64,000 bases of DNA from Chloroflexi bacterium RBG_13_51_36 (GTDB taxonomy: Bacteria; Chloroflexota; Dehalococcoidia; GIF9; AB-539-J10), in NCBI GenBank assembly GCA_001796515.1, contig MGMS01000016.1, positions 22,714 through 86,713 of the forward strand, read 5' to 3'. How positions within the stretch are numbered: position 1 is the first letter of the stretch; each line of letters begins with the position of its first letter. Positions 28,091-38,135 of the stretch are shown piece by piece. A model generated the notes under the pieces. It was given only the letters and a program-made list of their open reading frames with translations. It was not told the DNA's origin and did not search any database. A program made the position numbers and the translations under genes.

Positions 28091-28219
28091 CAGAGGCTTG
28101 ATTCGAAATATCCTCAGGTTCCTATCTACCTCTCGCGTACAGGCCCTGTTATCGGCACGCACACCGGGCCCAATCTCATTGTCTTCGCCGTGCTTGGAGA
28201 CAAACAATCCATCACCTGA
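28091..28219 (+). pseudogene. Relic of the degV 3' end between the two plsY genes
   Basis: Translates to RLDSKYPQVPIYLSRTGPVIGTHTGPNLIVFAVLGDKQSIT*, compared with RLRSQYPQIPTYLSRASPVIGTHTGPGLIVVAVLGDKQSAI* of the intact DegV. Confidence 0.93.
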
Positions 28220-28231
28220 CATGATGAGAAT

Positions 28232-28867
28232 ATGTTACTAGGTATTCTAAGCATAATCATCGGCTATCTTTTGGGCTCCATTCCTACAGCCTATATCGTG
28301 GTTCGCAAGAGGAAGGGCATAGATATTCGGGACGTCGGTTCACGTAATATGGGCGGCGCCAACGTTATGCGCGAAATTGGTATTCATGAAGGCGTTTTTG
28401 TCATTCTCATTGATATCGCGAAGGGCGCGGGAGCTATACTGATTGCCCAGGCTCTGAACGTTCCGGAACTCTGGGTTTTCGGGGCTGGCTTTGCGGCTCT
28501 AGTGGGACATAATTTCCCTGTGTTCGCAGGTTTCCGGGGTGGCAAAGGTTCGGCAACTGTTATAGGTATCTTTCTAGTGCTAGCCCCTCTGGCAATGCTT
28601 GTTACGTTGGTAATAGTAGCTATTCCGTTCTTCACCACCCGCAAGTTTCCGGCGGCCATACTCATAGGAATAGCGCTGGTGGTCGTTGGATTTGTCCTGT
28701 TGCCCCTGTTTATCTGGTTGTTTGAAGACTCGCTGATGCTAGTACGTTATGTATTACCTATCGGCATTTTTATGCTGGTCCGCAATCTGCCTGGTATTAA
28801 ACAACTCATGGATAGAGGCGTGATAAAAGACATGATATACGACAGGCAACAGAAGAAAGTGGAATGA
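28232..28867 (+). CDS. plsY: Glycerol-3-phosphate acyltransferase PlsY, tandem paralog
   Basis: Near-identical N-terminal half to the 27435-28049 product. Confidence 0.9.
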   Translation: MLLGILSIIIGYLLGSIPTAYIVVRKRKGIDIRDVGSRNMGGANVMREIGIHEGVFVILIDIAKGAGAILIAQALNVPELWVFGAGFAALVGHNFPVFAGFRGGKGSATVIGIFLVLAPLAMLVTLVIVAIPFFTTRKFPAAILIGIALVVVGFVLLPLFIWLFEDSLMLVRYVLPIGIFMLVRNLPGIKQLMDRGVIKDMIYDRQQKKVE

Positions 28868-29016
28868 TGTCATTAGTCGGGGGTTATCCAGGCTTTCATA
28901 GATAGTCCCGACTGAAGCACAATGTCTTGCTCCACCCTTCCATGTGCTGTACAATTACACGTTCAACATTACGTTCGATGTGCCCAAGCATCAAATATCA
29001 AATCAAGGAGAAAAGA

Positions 29017-30063
29017 ATGACACGAGAGGTCTACGACAAACTGGCCGGGGCGCTTAATACTCGTAGTACGGTATACCCTTCAATACCCTGCGATGAATTC
29101 TATGTTCTGGCTGAAGAGTTGTTTACGCCGGCGCAGGCAGAAATTGCCTCGGACATGCCCGTCAGTCCCGTCTCCACCGAGGAACTTGCCGCCAAAATGA
29201 AGGCGTCCGATGCTGCTAAGTTAGGCAGGCAACTCGATGAGATGGCAGACCGGGGTCTGGTGAGGGTCAAAGAAAAGGCTGGCAAACGATTGTATGAACT
29301 TATGCCGTTGGTACCGGGTATCATCGAATTGCAGTTCATGCATGGCCGCGCGGACGAACGTACCAGGCGTCTGGCGCAGCTCTTCAAAAGCTATGGCAAA
29401 GCAGTGAAGAACATGCCGCCTCCCGCCCCGATGCCTGCTGTCACCGAAAAACCCAAGGCTAGAACGATTGTCATAAAACAGGAAATTCACGGTAAGACCA
29501 CTGTCTTGCCTCATGAGGAAGTGATGAAACTCATTGACAAAACTGAGTATATCGCTGCCGGGACCTGCGTCTGCCGTCACCAGGGCGATCTGCTTGACAG
29601 GCCTTGTGACAAACCGAAAGACAACCTGTGCATGATTTTCGGTCCGTCGGCGCAATTTGCACAGAGTTATGGCTTCGTTAATCTCATTTCCAGGGAGGAA
29701 GCTCGCCAGAGAATTAATGAAGCCGAGAAAGCCGGACTGGTACATAACTATGCCAACAGCCAGGACAGATACATTGACCTGCTGTGCAACTGCTGCGGCT
29801 GCCACTGTTTCTTGCTTAGGGCAGCCAAACGGTCTCCGCTGCCAAGCCAGTTTGTCATCGCCAACTGGGTCATAGATATAGACGACGATGCCTGTGTCGG
29901 CTGCGGCGCCTGTATCGACCGGTGCTGGATGGAAGCCTTGAAGATGGATGGCGATTTGGCGGTGCGCGATATCAATCGATGTATCGGGTGTGGCATATGT
30001 CGTTATGTCTGCCCATCCGACGCCATGAAACTGATCCGCCGGGAAACCGCCTCTGCCAAATAG
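29017..30063 (+). CDS. 4Fe-4S binding protein with N-terminal winged-helix-like region
   Basis: CVGCGACIDRCWMEAL and CIGCGICRYVCPSDAMKLI; extra Cys cluster LLCNCCGCHCFLL. Confidence 0.85.
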   Translation: MTREVYDKLAGALNTRSTVYPSIPCDEFYVLAEELFTPAQAEIASDMPVSPVSTEELAAKMKASDAAKLGRQLDEMADRGLVRVKEKAGKRLYELMPLVPGIIELQFMHGRADERTRRLAQLFKSYGKAVKNMPPPAPMPAVTEKPKARTIVIKQEIHGKTTVLPHEEVMKLIDKTEYIAAGTCVCRHQGDLLDRPCDKPKDNLCMIFGPSAQFAQSYGFVNLISREEARQRINEAEKAGLVHNYANSQDRYIDLLCNCCGCHCFLLRAAKRSPLPSQFVIANWVIDIDDDACVGCGACIDRCWMEALKMDGDLAVRDINRCIGCGICRYVCPSDAMKLIRRETASAK

Positions 30064-30066
30064 AAT

Positions 30067-30173
30067 TGGGGTCAACTCTATTTTTCTTCCTAAGCTTTGC
30101 CCACCCGGATTGCTTAGGCTGGCTTTGCTGATCTCGTAGTGACCGGCCGCAGAGGAAAATGGAGTTGACCCCA
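30067..30173. repeat. MITE-like element with ~20-bp terminal inverted repeats
   Basis: TGGGGTCAACTCTATTTTTCTTCC ... GGAAAATGGAGTTGACCCCA. Confidence 0.7.
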
Positions 30174-30275
30174 CTGAAAAGGCCATATGCCTGGCATCAG
30201 GACAAACCTGCAGGGACTGGACAACGTCGGCGACAGATGCTACTTTATTCATAGTCTAGTACAGGAGGTGGGAGA

Positions 30276-30599
30276 ATGACTTATAAGAGATACGATATGC
30301 TGACGGTGCTGGTGTGGGTGATTCTGGGCGCTGCGCTACTGGTCCTTGGCTTTTTTCTGAGGAGGCCTGACTTCGGGGAAAGAGTCTGGTGGGTGGTAAT
30401 GGGTGTGGGAGTAGCGCTGGTGGTCGTGGGAATTGTCAGCATCGTCTTCAGCATGAGACAAGATGTTGAGTTGGATTGTCCTCATTGTGGAAAGAAGATA
30501 GTGCCGCGGGTGAAATCAAGCACAAGCCACCTGTATCTCTCGAAGCAAGAAGAGGCGGCGGGCCCCGAAGACGAAGAGACGAAAAGTCCAGAAGATTGA
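30276..30599 (+). CDS. Small membrane protein with CxxC motif
   Basis: Two TM segments then LDCPHCGKKIVPR. Confidence 0.6.
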   Translation: MTYKRYDMLTVLVWVILGAALLVLGFFLRRPDFGERVWWVVMGVGVALVVVGIVSIVFSMRQDVELDCPHCGKKIVPRVKSSTSHLYLSKQEEAAGPEDEETKSPED

Positions 30600-30739
30600 G
30601 GAGCCTGGCCACATGTGAATGGCCTTGGTTGGTTACGTTATCGACACGAAGGATTGCCTGGGCAGGTATCCGTCTGTCCCTGAGCAATGCGAACCGCAAG
30701 ACAATTAGATAAGGGCGACACCGGAGAGAAGAGATTGAG

Positions 30740-31711
30740 ATGAGAAAGATAATCATTATTCTGGTACTTGTAGTGACTCTCTTGGCGCTGGGTACGGGCG
30801 CCGCTTACGCTGCACAGGGCAGCCTGCCTGGTGAAACGCTGTACCCGGTCAAACTGGGTACTGAGCAAGTTAGGATGCTATTGCCGGGAGACGATGTTGC
30901 CAAGACGGAACGAGCCCTGGATTCTGCCGACGAACGGGTGCGAGAGATGGAAGCCCTGGCTGAGAAAGGGCGTTCACAGGATCTGGACCTAGCTGTTGAG
31001 AAATATGGTTATGCCATGAATATGACAGTGGCTGCGATGGAGAGGGCATGCAATAAAGGACTGGATACGGAAAACGTCACAGCAATGGTGGCCGAAGCTA
31101 TGGCGGCGCATCTCCCTATTCTGGACACGCTCTATGACATGGTGCCGGAAGAAGCGAAGGCAGCAATCGGACACGCTATGGAGACATCGGAAATGGGACG
31201 GGAGGATGCGTTGGTGGCTCTGGCCAGATATGGCACCGTGCAGGCGGCGGAGATGAACCTGGCTGCCATGGAAGGACGACTGAATAGGATCAGGGCGAGG
31301 GTCCATGATCCAGAGTCATTGCAGATTGCCCTGCAGCAGTTTGATGATATGGCAGGATTTATCAAGGAAATTTGCCAGATTGCTGAGGAGGCAGGAGTGA
31401 ACGTAGCCGAGGTGGCAGAACTTGTGACGGAGGCGAGTTCCAGGCATCTGGAAGTGCTGGCTGAGCTCTATGAGGAGGTGCCTGACGAGGCAAAAGAGGC
31501 CGTCAGGTCGGCGATGGAAGCGTCATACCGAGGTTACGAAGAGACAACGATGGCCCTAATGAGAAGCGGCGTGGGGGAATCTGATCTCCCGGCCATACCG
31601 GAAAGCATACGGCACCGCATGGAAGACATCCTGGGCTGGACAGATGCTCCCAAGGCACGTATTCCCACTGGCGGGTCCTCAGGATGGTCGTGTCCCAGTT
31701 GCAGGTATTAA
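30740..31711 (+). CDS. DUF5667-like secreted protein
   Basis: AAYAAQGSLPGETLYPVKLGTEQVRMLL...ERALDSADERVREMEALAEKGRSQDLDLAVEKY. Confidence 0.8.
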   Translation: MRKIIIILVLVVTLLALGTGAAYAAQGSLPGETLYPVKLGTEQVRMLLPGDDVAKTERALDSADERVREMEALAEKGRSQDLDLAVEKYGYAMNMTVAAMERACNKGLDTENVTAMVAEAMAAHLPILDTLYDMVPEEAKAAIGHAMETSEMGREDALVALARYGTVQAAEMNLAAMEGRLNRIRARVHDPESLQIALQQFDDMAGFIKEICQIAEEAGVNVAEVAELVTEASSRHLEVLAELYEEVPDEAKEAVRSAMEASYRGYEETTMALMRSGVGESDLPAIPESIRHRMEDILGWTDAPKARIPTGGSSGWSCPSCRY

Positions 31712-31930
31712 CTGACTGCGCACCGTCATCATAGAGCATTCTCTCCGTCTGTGGTTGTGAGGAGCCCGATGAATCGGCGCGACGAAACAGTCTGGGTGGC
31801 CTTGCCTGGCTGTTTGAGGGCCAGCTGACAATAATGCCAAGCTACGTTGCAGTGTACAGGTGACATGATAGAAGTCGGCAACTACGATTCTGGAACAAGC
31901 GACATAGTACGAAGAGGGCGAAACACGAAG

Positions 31931-33088
31931 ATGGTGCCCGGGCAGAAGAGATACCACTGTCTCGCCGGGCTTGGCATCCTGTTGATTGCCCTAGCTCTGG
32001 CAGCGGGGATAATGGGATGTGCCTCCGCTCCTGAGTACCTGGAAATACGGAATTGGCATGACCTGTATAGCATAGGAGAAAATTTGGGCGGCCATTACCT
32101 TCTGATGAACGACTTGGATTCCGCCACTGGCGGTTATTTGGAGTTGGCGAGCAGTGCAGCCAATCAAGGAAAAGGCTGGCAGCCTATTGGGACTTCTGAT
32201 GACCCATTCAGGGGGACTTTTGATGGGCAAGGTTATGAGATAGGTGACATGTTTGTCAATCGTCCTGACGAAAGTGTGGTGGGGCTTTTCGGTGCTGTCG
32301 ATGTGGGAGGGGTCATCGAGAATGTTAAGGTGATGAAGGCCAATGCGACGGGCGAGTGGGCAGTGGGCGGACTGGTGGGAGAAAATTCGGGCGATGTGCG
32401 GGACTCGTATTCGAACGGCACCGTTAGCGGCACTGACTGCGTCGGTGGCCTGGTAGGAGCAAATGCCGGCGCCGTGAGCGACTGCTATTCGGCTGCTAAC
32501 GTGACCGGCCATTGGGATGTTGGTGGCTTGCTGGGATGCAGTGATTCCTCTGGCACAGTGATTAACTCATGTTCGGTCGGCAATGTGACTGGGGAGTGGG
32601 CTGTTGGTGGTCTGATTGGAGGCAATCTGGGAGGAATTATTGACAAATCCTATTCCACCGGTGACGTGACTGGAGAGGACTACGTAGGTGGTCTGGCGGG
32701 AGATAATCAGGGCACCGTGAGCAACTCATATTCCAGTAGCGGCGTGACTGGTGAATGGTATGTTGGCGGCTTGGTGGGAGACAATGATTCCTCGGGCATT
32801 GTGAGCAATTCCTATGCGAGCGGTAGTGTAGCTGGGGACTCGTTTGTTGGTGGTCTGGTGGGATCGAATTGGGGCACCGTAAGCAGTTCCTTCTGGGATA
32901 TCGACAGCTCCGCAGTGAACGAGAGTGATGGCGGAACAGGCAAGACCACCGTGGAAATGAACTCAATCGTCACATTTTCAGAGGCAGGTTGGAACATAAT
33001 CGGAGTCGCTTCCGGCCAGACCGCCCCTGCGTATATCTGGAATATCGTTACCGGCCAGGCCTATCCATTTCTGACCTGGCAGGCATAG
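31931..33088 (+). CDS. GLUG-motif lipoprotein
   Basis: Lipobox-like AAGIMGC; repeats of the type GxVSNSYSSxxVTGEWYVGGLVGDN. Confidence 0.82.
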   Translation: MVPGQKRYHCLAGLGILLIALALAAGIMGCASAPEYLEIRNWHDLYSIGENLGGHYLLMNDLDSATGGYLELASSAANQGKGWQPIGTSDDPFRGTFDGQGYEIGDMFVNRPDESVVGLFGAVDVGGVIENVKVMKANATGEWAVGGLVGENSGDVRDSYSNGTVSGTDCVGGLVGANAGAVSDCYSAANVTGHWDVGGLLGCSDSSGTVINSCSVGNVTGEWAVGGLIGGNLGGIIDKSYSTGDVTGEDYVGGLAGDNQGTVSNSYSSSGVTGEWYVGGLVGDNDSSGIVSNSYASGSVAGDSFVGGLVGSNWGTVSSSFWDIDSSAVNESDGGTGKTTVEMNSIVTFSEAGWNIIGVASGQTAPAYIWNIVTGQAYPFLTWQA

Positions 33089-33338
33089 AACGAGGTCAGC
33101 CCGGTTCTCTGCTTACGTGCCCTACGCACGAGGATTACAGTCGCTGACCTCCTTAGTCTTGCAGAAACCGGCTGGAAAGGAAAACAGGGATTGCCCGGTG
33201 GCGTGCATTCGATAGTTTCAAACTTGATTGCGCTCTATTTGGCATGGCACACTTATCGGCGGATTCCTTGTGAACGGGTTCTCTATTAAGAGGCTCTGTG
33301 TAACATTTTAGCCACTAGTTCGTTAAAAGGGTGAAACG

Positions 33339-33911
33339 GTGTACCACAATCCTTCTGAAGGACAAGCATCGGATGAGGCTGTGCTGGTTCAGAGAGCTGT
33401 CGGTCATGATGCCGAGGCTTTTGGGAAACTGTATGACATGCATGTCGACAGGATATATAGGCACGTCTATTACCGGGTGGGTAATGGACACGATGCTGAG
33501 GATCTGACCCAGCAGGTCTTCCTCAAGGCCTGGCAGGCCATCGACAGATATAAAAGAACGGCAAGTCCATTTGTTGCCTGGCTTATGACCATCAGTCATA
33601 ACATGGTAGTGGACTTCTACCGAACCAGAAAGGACAGGGCGTATCTCGAAGCTGAGGTTCTGGCTGACGGTTCAGCATCGAGCCCGGAGGGGGCAGCCGA
33701 AGCCAGTTTTGAGCAGCAGCGTTTACGAAGGGCTATTCTCCAGCTAGGCGGCGACGAGCAGCAGGTGGTCATTCTGCGTTTCCTGGAAGGTTTCGAATTC
33801 GCTGAAATAGCCTCTCTGATGAAGAAGAAGGAAGGGAATGTCAGGGTCATCCTCCACAGGGCACTGGCTAAACTCCGCAGTATCCTTGAAAAGGAAAGGA
33901 AAGAGAGTTGA
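33339..33911 (+). CDS. RNA polymerase sigma factor, ECF type
   Basis: AFGKLYDMHVDRIYRHVYYRVGNGHDAEDLTQQVFLKAWQAIDRYK; LGGDEQQVVILRFLEGFEFAEIASLMKKKEGNVRVILHRALAKLR. Confidence 0.93.
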   Translation: MYHNPSEGQASDEAVLVQRAVGHDAEAFGKLYDMHVDRIYRHVYYRVGNGHDAEDLTQQVFLKAWQAIDRYKRTASPFVAWLMTISHNMVVDFYRTRKDRAYLEAEVLADGSASSPEGAAEASFEQQRLRRAILQLGGDEQQVVILRFLEGFEFAEIASLMKKKEGNVRVILHRALAKLRSILEKERKES

Positions 33912-34119
33912 CCGGGTTTGAAGACATAGTAGTCCAAAGTATTGGAGATGTCGAGGCGGGCAGGTCCAATCCTGGCAAGTATTCCTGCAATTCGGGAACC
34001 GCGGGATGTGCCCCATTTTGTGTTGTGAAGGAGATTTGACGGCAGGGGTTGTAACAAAATGTCCGTGCTCTCGTTATAACAATCAGATAAAGCCGATACA
34101 GGCAGAGAAGGAAGTTGAA

Positions 34120-34719
34120 ATGAAGAAGATAGTTGTTGTTCTGGCAATTGTGGCTACTCTCTCCTCCCTGGGAGGCACTGTCTACGCTGCGCAGGATAGT
34201 CTGCCCGGTGACGCTCTTTACCCCGTAAAGCTGGGCGTTGAAAGAATGGCCATGATGCTGCGGGGAAACGATGTTCCCAGAGCGGAACGAGCCCTGAGCT
34301 TCGCCGACAAGCGTGTGGGTGAGATGGTAGCCCTGACCGAGAAGGGACGTTCGGAAGACCTGGGTCTCACCGTGGAAAAGTATTGTTACACTCTGAATGT
34401 TACGCTGGCCAGAATGGAGAAGGTTTTCAGCAAAGGAGGACCGCACGCTGGAGAAATAGCGATGCTCGTGACTCAGGCTACGGCGGAGCACCTTTCCACG
34501 CTAAATGAACTCTATGACATAGTGCCAGACGAGGCCAAACCAGCTATACAAAGGGCGATGGAGGAAGCACTGAAATGCTATCAAAGAGCAATCCAGGTGC
34601 AGGAAGAGCTTGGGCTTCAGGTCTCTGGACTAGTGGCTATACCAGCGACGATACGAGAGCGAGTGGAGCAATGGATACAGGAAAGTGCCGAAGCCGGACT
34701 TACTGAAGTTGGGCAATGA
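34120..34719 (+). CDS. DUF5667-like secreted protein, short paralog
   Basis: AAQDSLPGDALYPVKLGVERMAMMLRGNDVPRAERALSFADKRVGEMVAL. Confidence 0.78.
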   Translation: MKKIVVVLAIVATLSSLGGTVYAAQDSLPGDALYPVKLGVERMAMMLRGNDVPRAERALSFADKRVGEMVALTEKGRSEDLGLTVEKYCYTLNVTLARMEKVFSKGGPHAGEIAMLVTQATAEHLSTLNELYDIVPDEAKPAIQRAMEEALKCYQRAIQVQEELGLQVSGLVAIPATIRERVEQWIQESAEAGLTEVGQ

Positions 34720-34763
34720 GGGCTCCTGTTCCGTAATATCTTGGAAGATGAGAGGAAACAGAG

Positions 34764-36050
34764 TTGAAGCAGTTTGAAGAGATACTTGTCCAGTGTATTG
34801 AGGACATCAAGGCAGGTAAATCCAGTATCGAAGATTGTCTGGACAGGTATCCGTCGATGAGTGAGCAGCTGGAGCCGCTGCTCAGGATTGCTCTTGGAAT
34901 TCGGGAACCACCGGATGTCAAGCCCTCTGCCGCCTTCAAGGTAAAGGCCCGGGTCTGGCTTATGGACCAGATTTATGGCAGGCAGCCTGTAGCAAAGTGG
35001 CCGTGGTCTCGTTACAACAGTCAGATGAAGCCGACACCTCATATAAAGAGGCTAAGTATGAGCATGGCAAGCGTCGTTATTGCAGTTGTACTGGCTCTAT
35101 CGGCGCTGGGCGCGGGCACGGCTTACGCCTCGCAGGCGAGCTTGCCCGGAGATACCCTGTACCCGGTAAAGCTGGGTACTGAGCAAGTGATAATGACATT
35201 GTCGGGAGACGATGCTGCGAGGGCGGAACGAGCCCTGAGTTTCGCCGACAAACGAATCAGAGAGATGGAAGCATTGGCTCAAAAAGGGCGTTCACAGGAT
35301 CTGGAGGTTGCGGCGGAGCAATACGATCATGCCTTGAATATGACACTGAACATGATAGAGCAGGCAGCCGATAGAGGGCTGCCTACAGAAAACATAACGG
35401 CACTTGTGGCTGAGGCTACAGCAAGACATTCTTTGGTACTCGACGAGGTCTGGGATATGGTGCCCGAGGAAGCCAGGGCAGCCATAGCAAACGCGAGAAA
35501 CGTATCGGAGATGGGGCGGGAAAATGCCCTGGCGAGTCTGGCGACGAGCAACCCCGTATGGGCGACTGAACTAAACTTGGCTGCCATGGAAGGAAGGCTG
35601 AACAGGATCAGGACTAGAGTCCAGAATGCAGAGGCAGTGCAGATTGCCCTGCAGCAGTTTGAGGCCATGTCCGAGTTTGGTGAAGAGATTTCCCGAATTG
35701 GCCAGGAGATAGGCTTAAACGCAACCGAGGTTGAGGAGCTTATCGCTGAGACGACCTTCAGGCATCTAGAAGTGCTGGCGGAGGTTTGGGAACAAGTACC
35801 CGAACAAGCCAAGCCGGCTATAGAAAGCGTCATGGCTAATCTGCAGATACGCAATCAAAAGAGGATCCAGGCATTGGAGCAGAAGGGAATTCAGTGTCCC
35901 CAGCCTCCAGTGATACCGGAAAGAGTGCAAGAAAGGATAGAGGAGAGAATCCAGGAACGGGAACAACAAGGCGCGCCAGACGGAACAATGTCCCCCGGAG
36001 AGGGCGTTCTCGGCGCTGTAGGGCAACATAATGGCTATTGCGCAACATAG
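34764..36050 (+). CDS. DUF5667-like protein with intact cytoplasmic N-terminal domain and TM
   Basis: MKQFEEILVQCIEDIKAGKSSIEDCLDRYPSMSEQLEPLLRIALGIREPP... TM ...ASQASLPGDTLYPVKLGTEQV. Confidence 0.85.
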   Translation: MKQFEEILVQCIEDIKAGKSSIEDCLDRYPSMSEQLEPLLRIALGIREPPDVKPSAAFKVKARVWLMDQIYGRQPVAKWPWSRYNSQMKPTPHIKRLSMSMASVVIAVVLALSALGAGTAYASQASLPGDTLYPVKLGTEQVIMTLSGDDAARAERALSFADKRIREMEALAQKGRSQDLEVAAEQYDHALNMTLNMIEQAADRGLPTENITALVAEATARHSLVLDEVWDMVPEEARAAIANARNVSEMGRENALASLATSNPVWATELNLAAMEGRLNRIRTRVQNAEAVQIALQQFEAMSEFGEEISRIGQEIGLNATEVEELIAETTFRHLEVLAEVWEQVPEQAKPAIESVMANLQIRNQKRIQALEQKGIQCPQPPVIPERVQERIEERIQEREQQGAPDGTMSPGEGVLGAVGQHNGYCAT

Positions 36051-36196
36051 ATTAGTAGATGGACAACAGGTTCGCTTATTAGGGCGAACAGAGTTGGCCA
36101 AAGAAAGGAGGACAAGCAAGAAGGAGATGTGAACGTCAGTATAGTAAGGTGTACTTGGATTTCAGAAGGACCGAAGTATTACGAAGGAGGGCAAGA

Positions 36197-37090
36197 ATGA
36201 AGAATCTTATATTAGCGCTGGTGATTATTCTGGGTACGGTGGTGGGAGCGGGGCTGGGTTGTGGAGAAACATCGGGAACAGGGACACTGTCGCTCTATCT
36301 TTCCGATGCGCCGACGGACGCCGAGAATGTTACAGGTGTCTATATCACTATCAATGAAATCCAATATCATATGGATGATCAATGGATAACGTGCGAGGAA
36401 TTTGAAGGTCCCAAGACATACAACTTGCTGGAGTTAACCGATGGAAATTCGACCTTATTGGGTGAGTTAGTATTGCCTGGCGGGCATTACAATCAAATTC
36501 GCTTTATACTCGATATCCCGGAGATGGGTCAAAACCCGGCCAACCCGGGCTGCTATGTTGAATTTGCTGATAACTCGACCCAGCCTCTATTTGTCCCAAG
36601 TGGCAATACCACAGGGTACAAAGCGGTGGGAGAATTCACAGTGCCCCTCAACGGGACTGTGGACGTTACGGCCGACTTTGATGTTCGCAAAGCTGTCCAT
36701 CTGGCAGCTTCTCACTACATCTTACACCCCACAATCAGGTTGGTGGTCAATAATGAAGCTGGGCGCATCTCAGGTGTAGTTACAAATAACTCTAGCTACA
36801 CGGACGTAATTGTCTTCGCCTACGAAGATGGAGCCTGGACCGACGCAGAAGACGATGATCCAGTGGACCCAGCATCCAGATTTCCCAATTCAGTCAACAG
36901 CGGAAAAATGTGTGACGACGGCCATTACACGATACCCTTACTGGCTGCCGGGACTTACGACCTGGCTGTTGCCGGATATGACGGCGCGGACTTTGGGGAG
37001 GTACTCGGTTTCGTATCCGATGTGGTAGTTGAAACCAACCACACTACGCACCAGGATATAGACACTGACGCTCTGGAGGCCAGTCTCTAA
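36197..37090 (+). CDS. DUF4382-like lipoprotein
   Basis: GAGLGCGETSGTGTLSLYLSDAPTDAENVTGVYITINEIQYHM. Confidence 0.85.
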   Translation: MKNLILALVIILGTVVGAGLGCGETSGTGTLSLYLSDAPTDAENVTGVYITINEIQYHMDDQWITCEEFEGPKTYNLLELTDGNSTLLGELVLPGGHYNQIRFILDIPEMGQNPANPGCYVEFADNSTQPLFVPSGNTTGYKAVGEFTVPLNGTVDVTADFDVRKAVHLAASHYILHPTIRLVVNNEAGRISGVVTNNSSYTDVIVFAYEDGAWTDAEDDDPVDPASRFPNSVNSGKMCDDGHYTIPLLAAGTYDLAVAGYDGADFGEVLGFVSDVVVETNHTTHQDIDTDALEASL

Positions 37091-37115
37091 ACCATGTAAC
37101 TAATTGTTGCCAGTC

Positions 37116-37162
37116 TATCCGTTGCGGATACAGGAAGCAAGGCTCCGTATCCGCAACGGATA
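37116..37162. repeat. Perfect 16-bp inverted repeat
   Basis: TATCCGTTGCGGATAC ... GTATCCGCAACGGATA with a 15-nt spacer. Confidence 0.93.
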
Positions 37163-37267
37163 AGTTTCTCCAAAATCTGTACGTGATGCGGTGACAAGGT
37201 CCATGGCAAAGTATTCTTGGATTTTGAAAAGAAGCAAAACATCACTCGAAACGAATGGGGCTTGTCT

Positions 37268-37915
37268 ATGAAAAAGTGCGCTGTAATGCTTTTTATCTGC
37301 GGAGTTACCCTTGGCTTGCTCATCGTGCCTGGGTTGGGCTGCGCTGCTTACTACGAAAGCCCGACTACGACCCTGTTTGGCATGACAGAATCGGAAATCA
37401 AGGCGTATATCACGCCCGATTGCGCATTGGTTCTGGATCGTCTGCAAGATATCCTGGGTGACCCTCCTTACGAACTTACCAAGGCTGGCTTTGATGCCAT
37501 CAGGGACTGGGTTGCCGCCAATATCGAGTACAAATCTGATGAAGAGCAGTGGGGCGTTGAAGAATACTGGCAAACCCCGGAAGAGACACTGTCTCTGGGC
37601 ACCGGGGACTGTGAGGACTTCGCTATTCTGCTCTGCACCCTCCTCAGAGCCTATGGCATTGGTGAGGAGCGGATATATGTAGGTGTCGGTATTGATAATG
37701 AGGGGTACGGACACGCCTTCCTGATAGAGAATTGGTATCTCGACGGAGAATGGCGGGCTATAGAGCCCCAGGTGGAAACTCAGGCCTTTCCCCCGGGACG
37801 TCGGTTCGAGGAATACAATCTCGCCGATTTCAAACTACTCCGCGACTATGAAATCATCGCGGGCTTCAATGACTCCTATTACTACGATGAATCGTTTCCG
37901 TGGGATGAATACTAA
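37268..37915 (+). CDS. Transglutaminase-like domain lipoprotein
   Basis: Lipobox VPGLGC; TLSLGTGDCEDFAILLCTLLRAYGI...GYGHAFLIENWYLDGEWRAIEPQ. Confidence 0.83.
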   Translation: MKKCAVMLFICGVTLGLLIVPGLGCAAYYESPTTTLFGMTESEIKAYITPDCALVLDRLQDILGDPPYELTKAGFDAIRDWVAANIEYKSDEEQWGVEEYWQTPEETLSLGTGDCEDFAILLCTLLRAYGIGEERIYVGVGIDNEGYGHAFLIENWYLDGEWRAIEPQVETQAFPPGRRFEEYNLADFKLLRDYEIIAGFNDSYYYDESFPWDEY

Positions 37916-38135
37916 GCGAACTCTTTACCGCGGCTAAGACATTGACACTGTCGGGCGATTTTACACAGTCGTTGCCTCAACTACAGCGCCCAATTCTATC
38001 GTGAGCGCAGCCAAAGCGCTCACGTCGGAAACACAACAAGTGAAGTTCCGATGACATCAGGGCGGACATTTACCTTTCCGGCTTGGGTCAGCAAGAAATG
38101 TTGGGAACGGCGGGAGAGCGATTTGTGTGGGAAGG

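Noticed and set aside
29221-30252. 343-aa minus ORF
   Set aside because: Antisense to the 4Fe-4S protein, whose Cys motifs clearly mark the + strand as coding.
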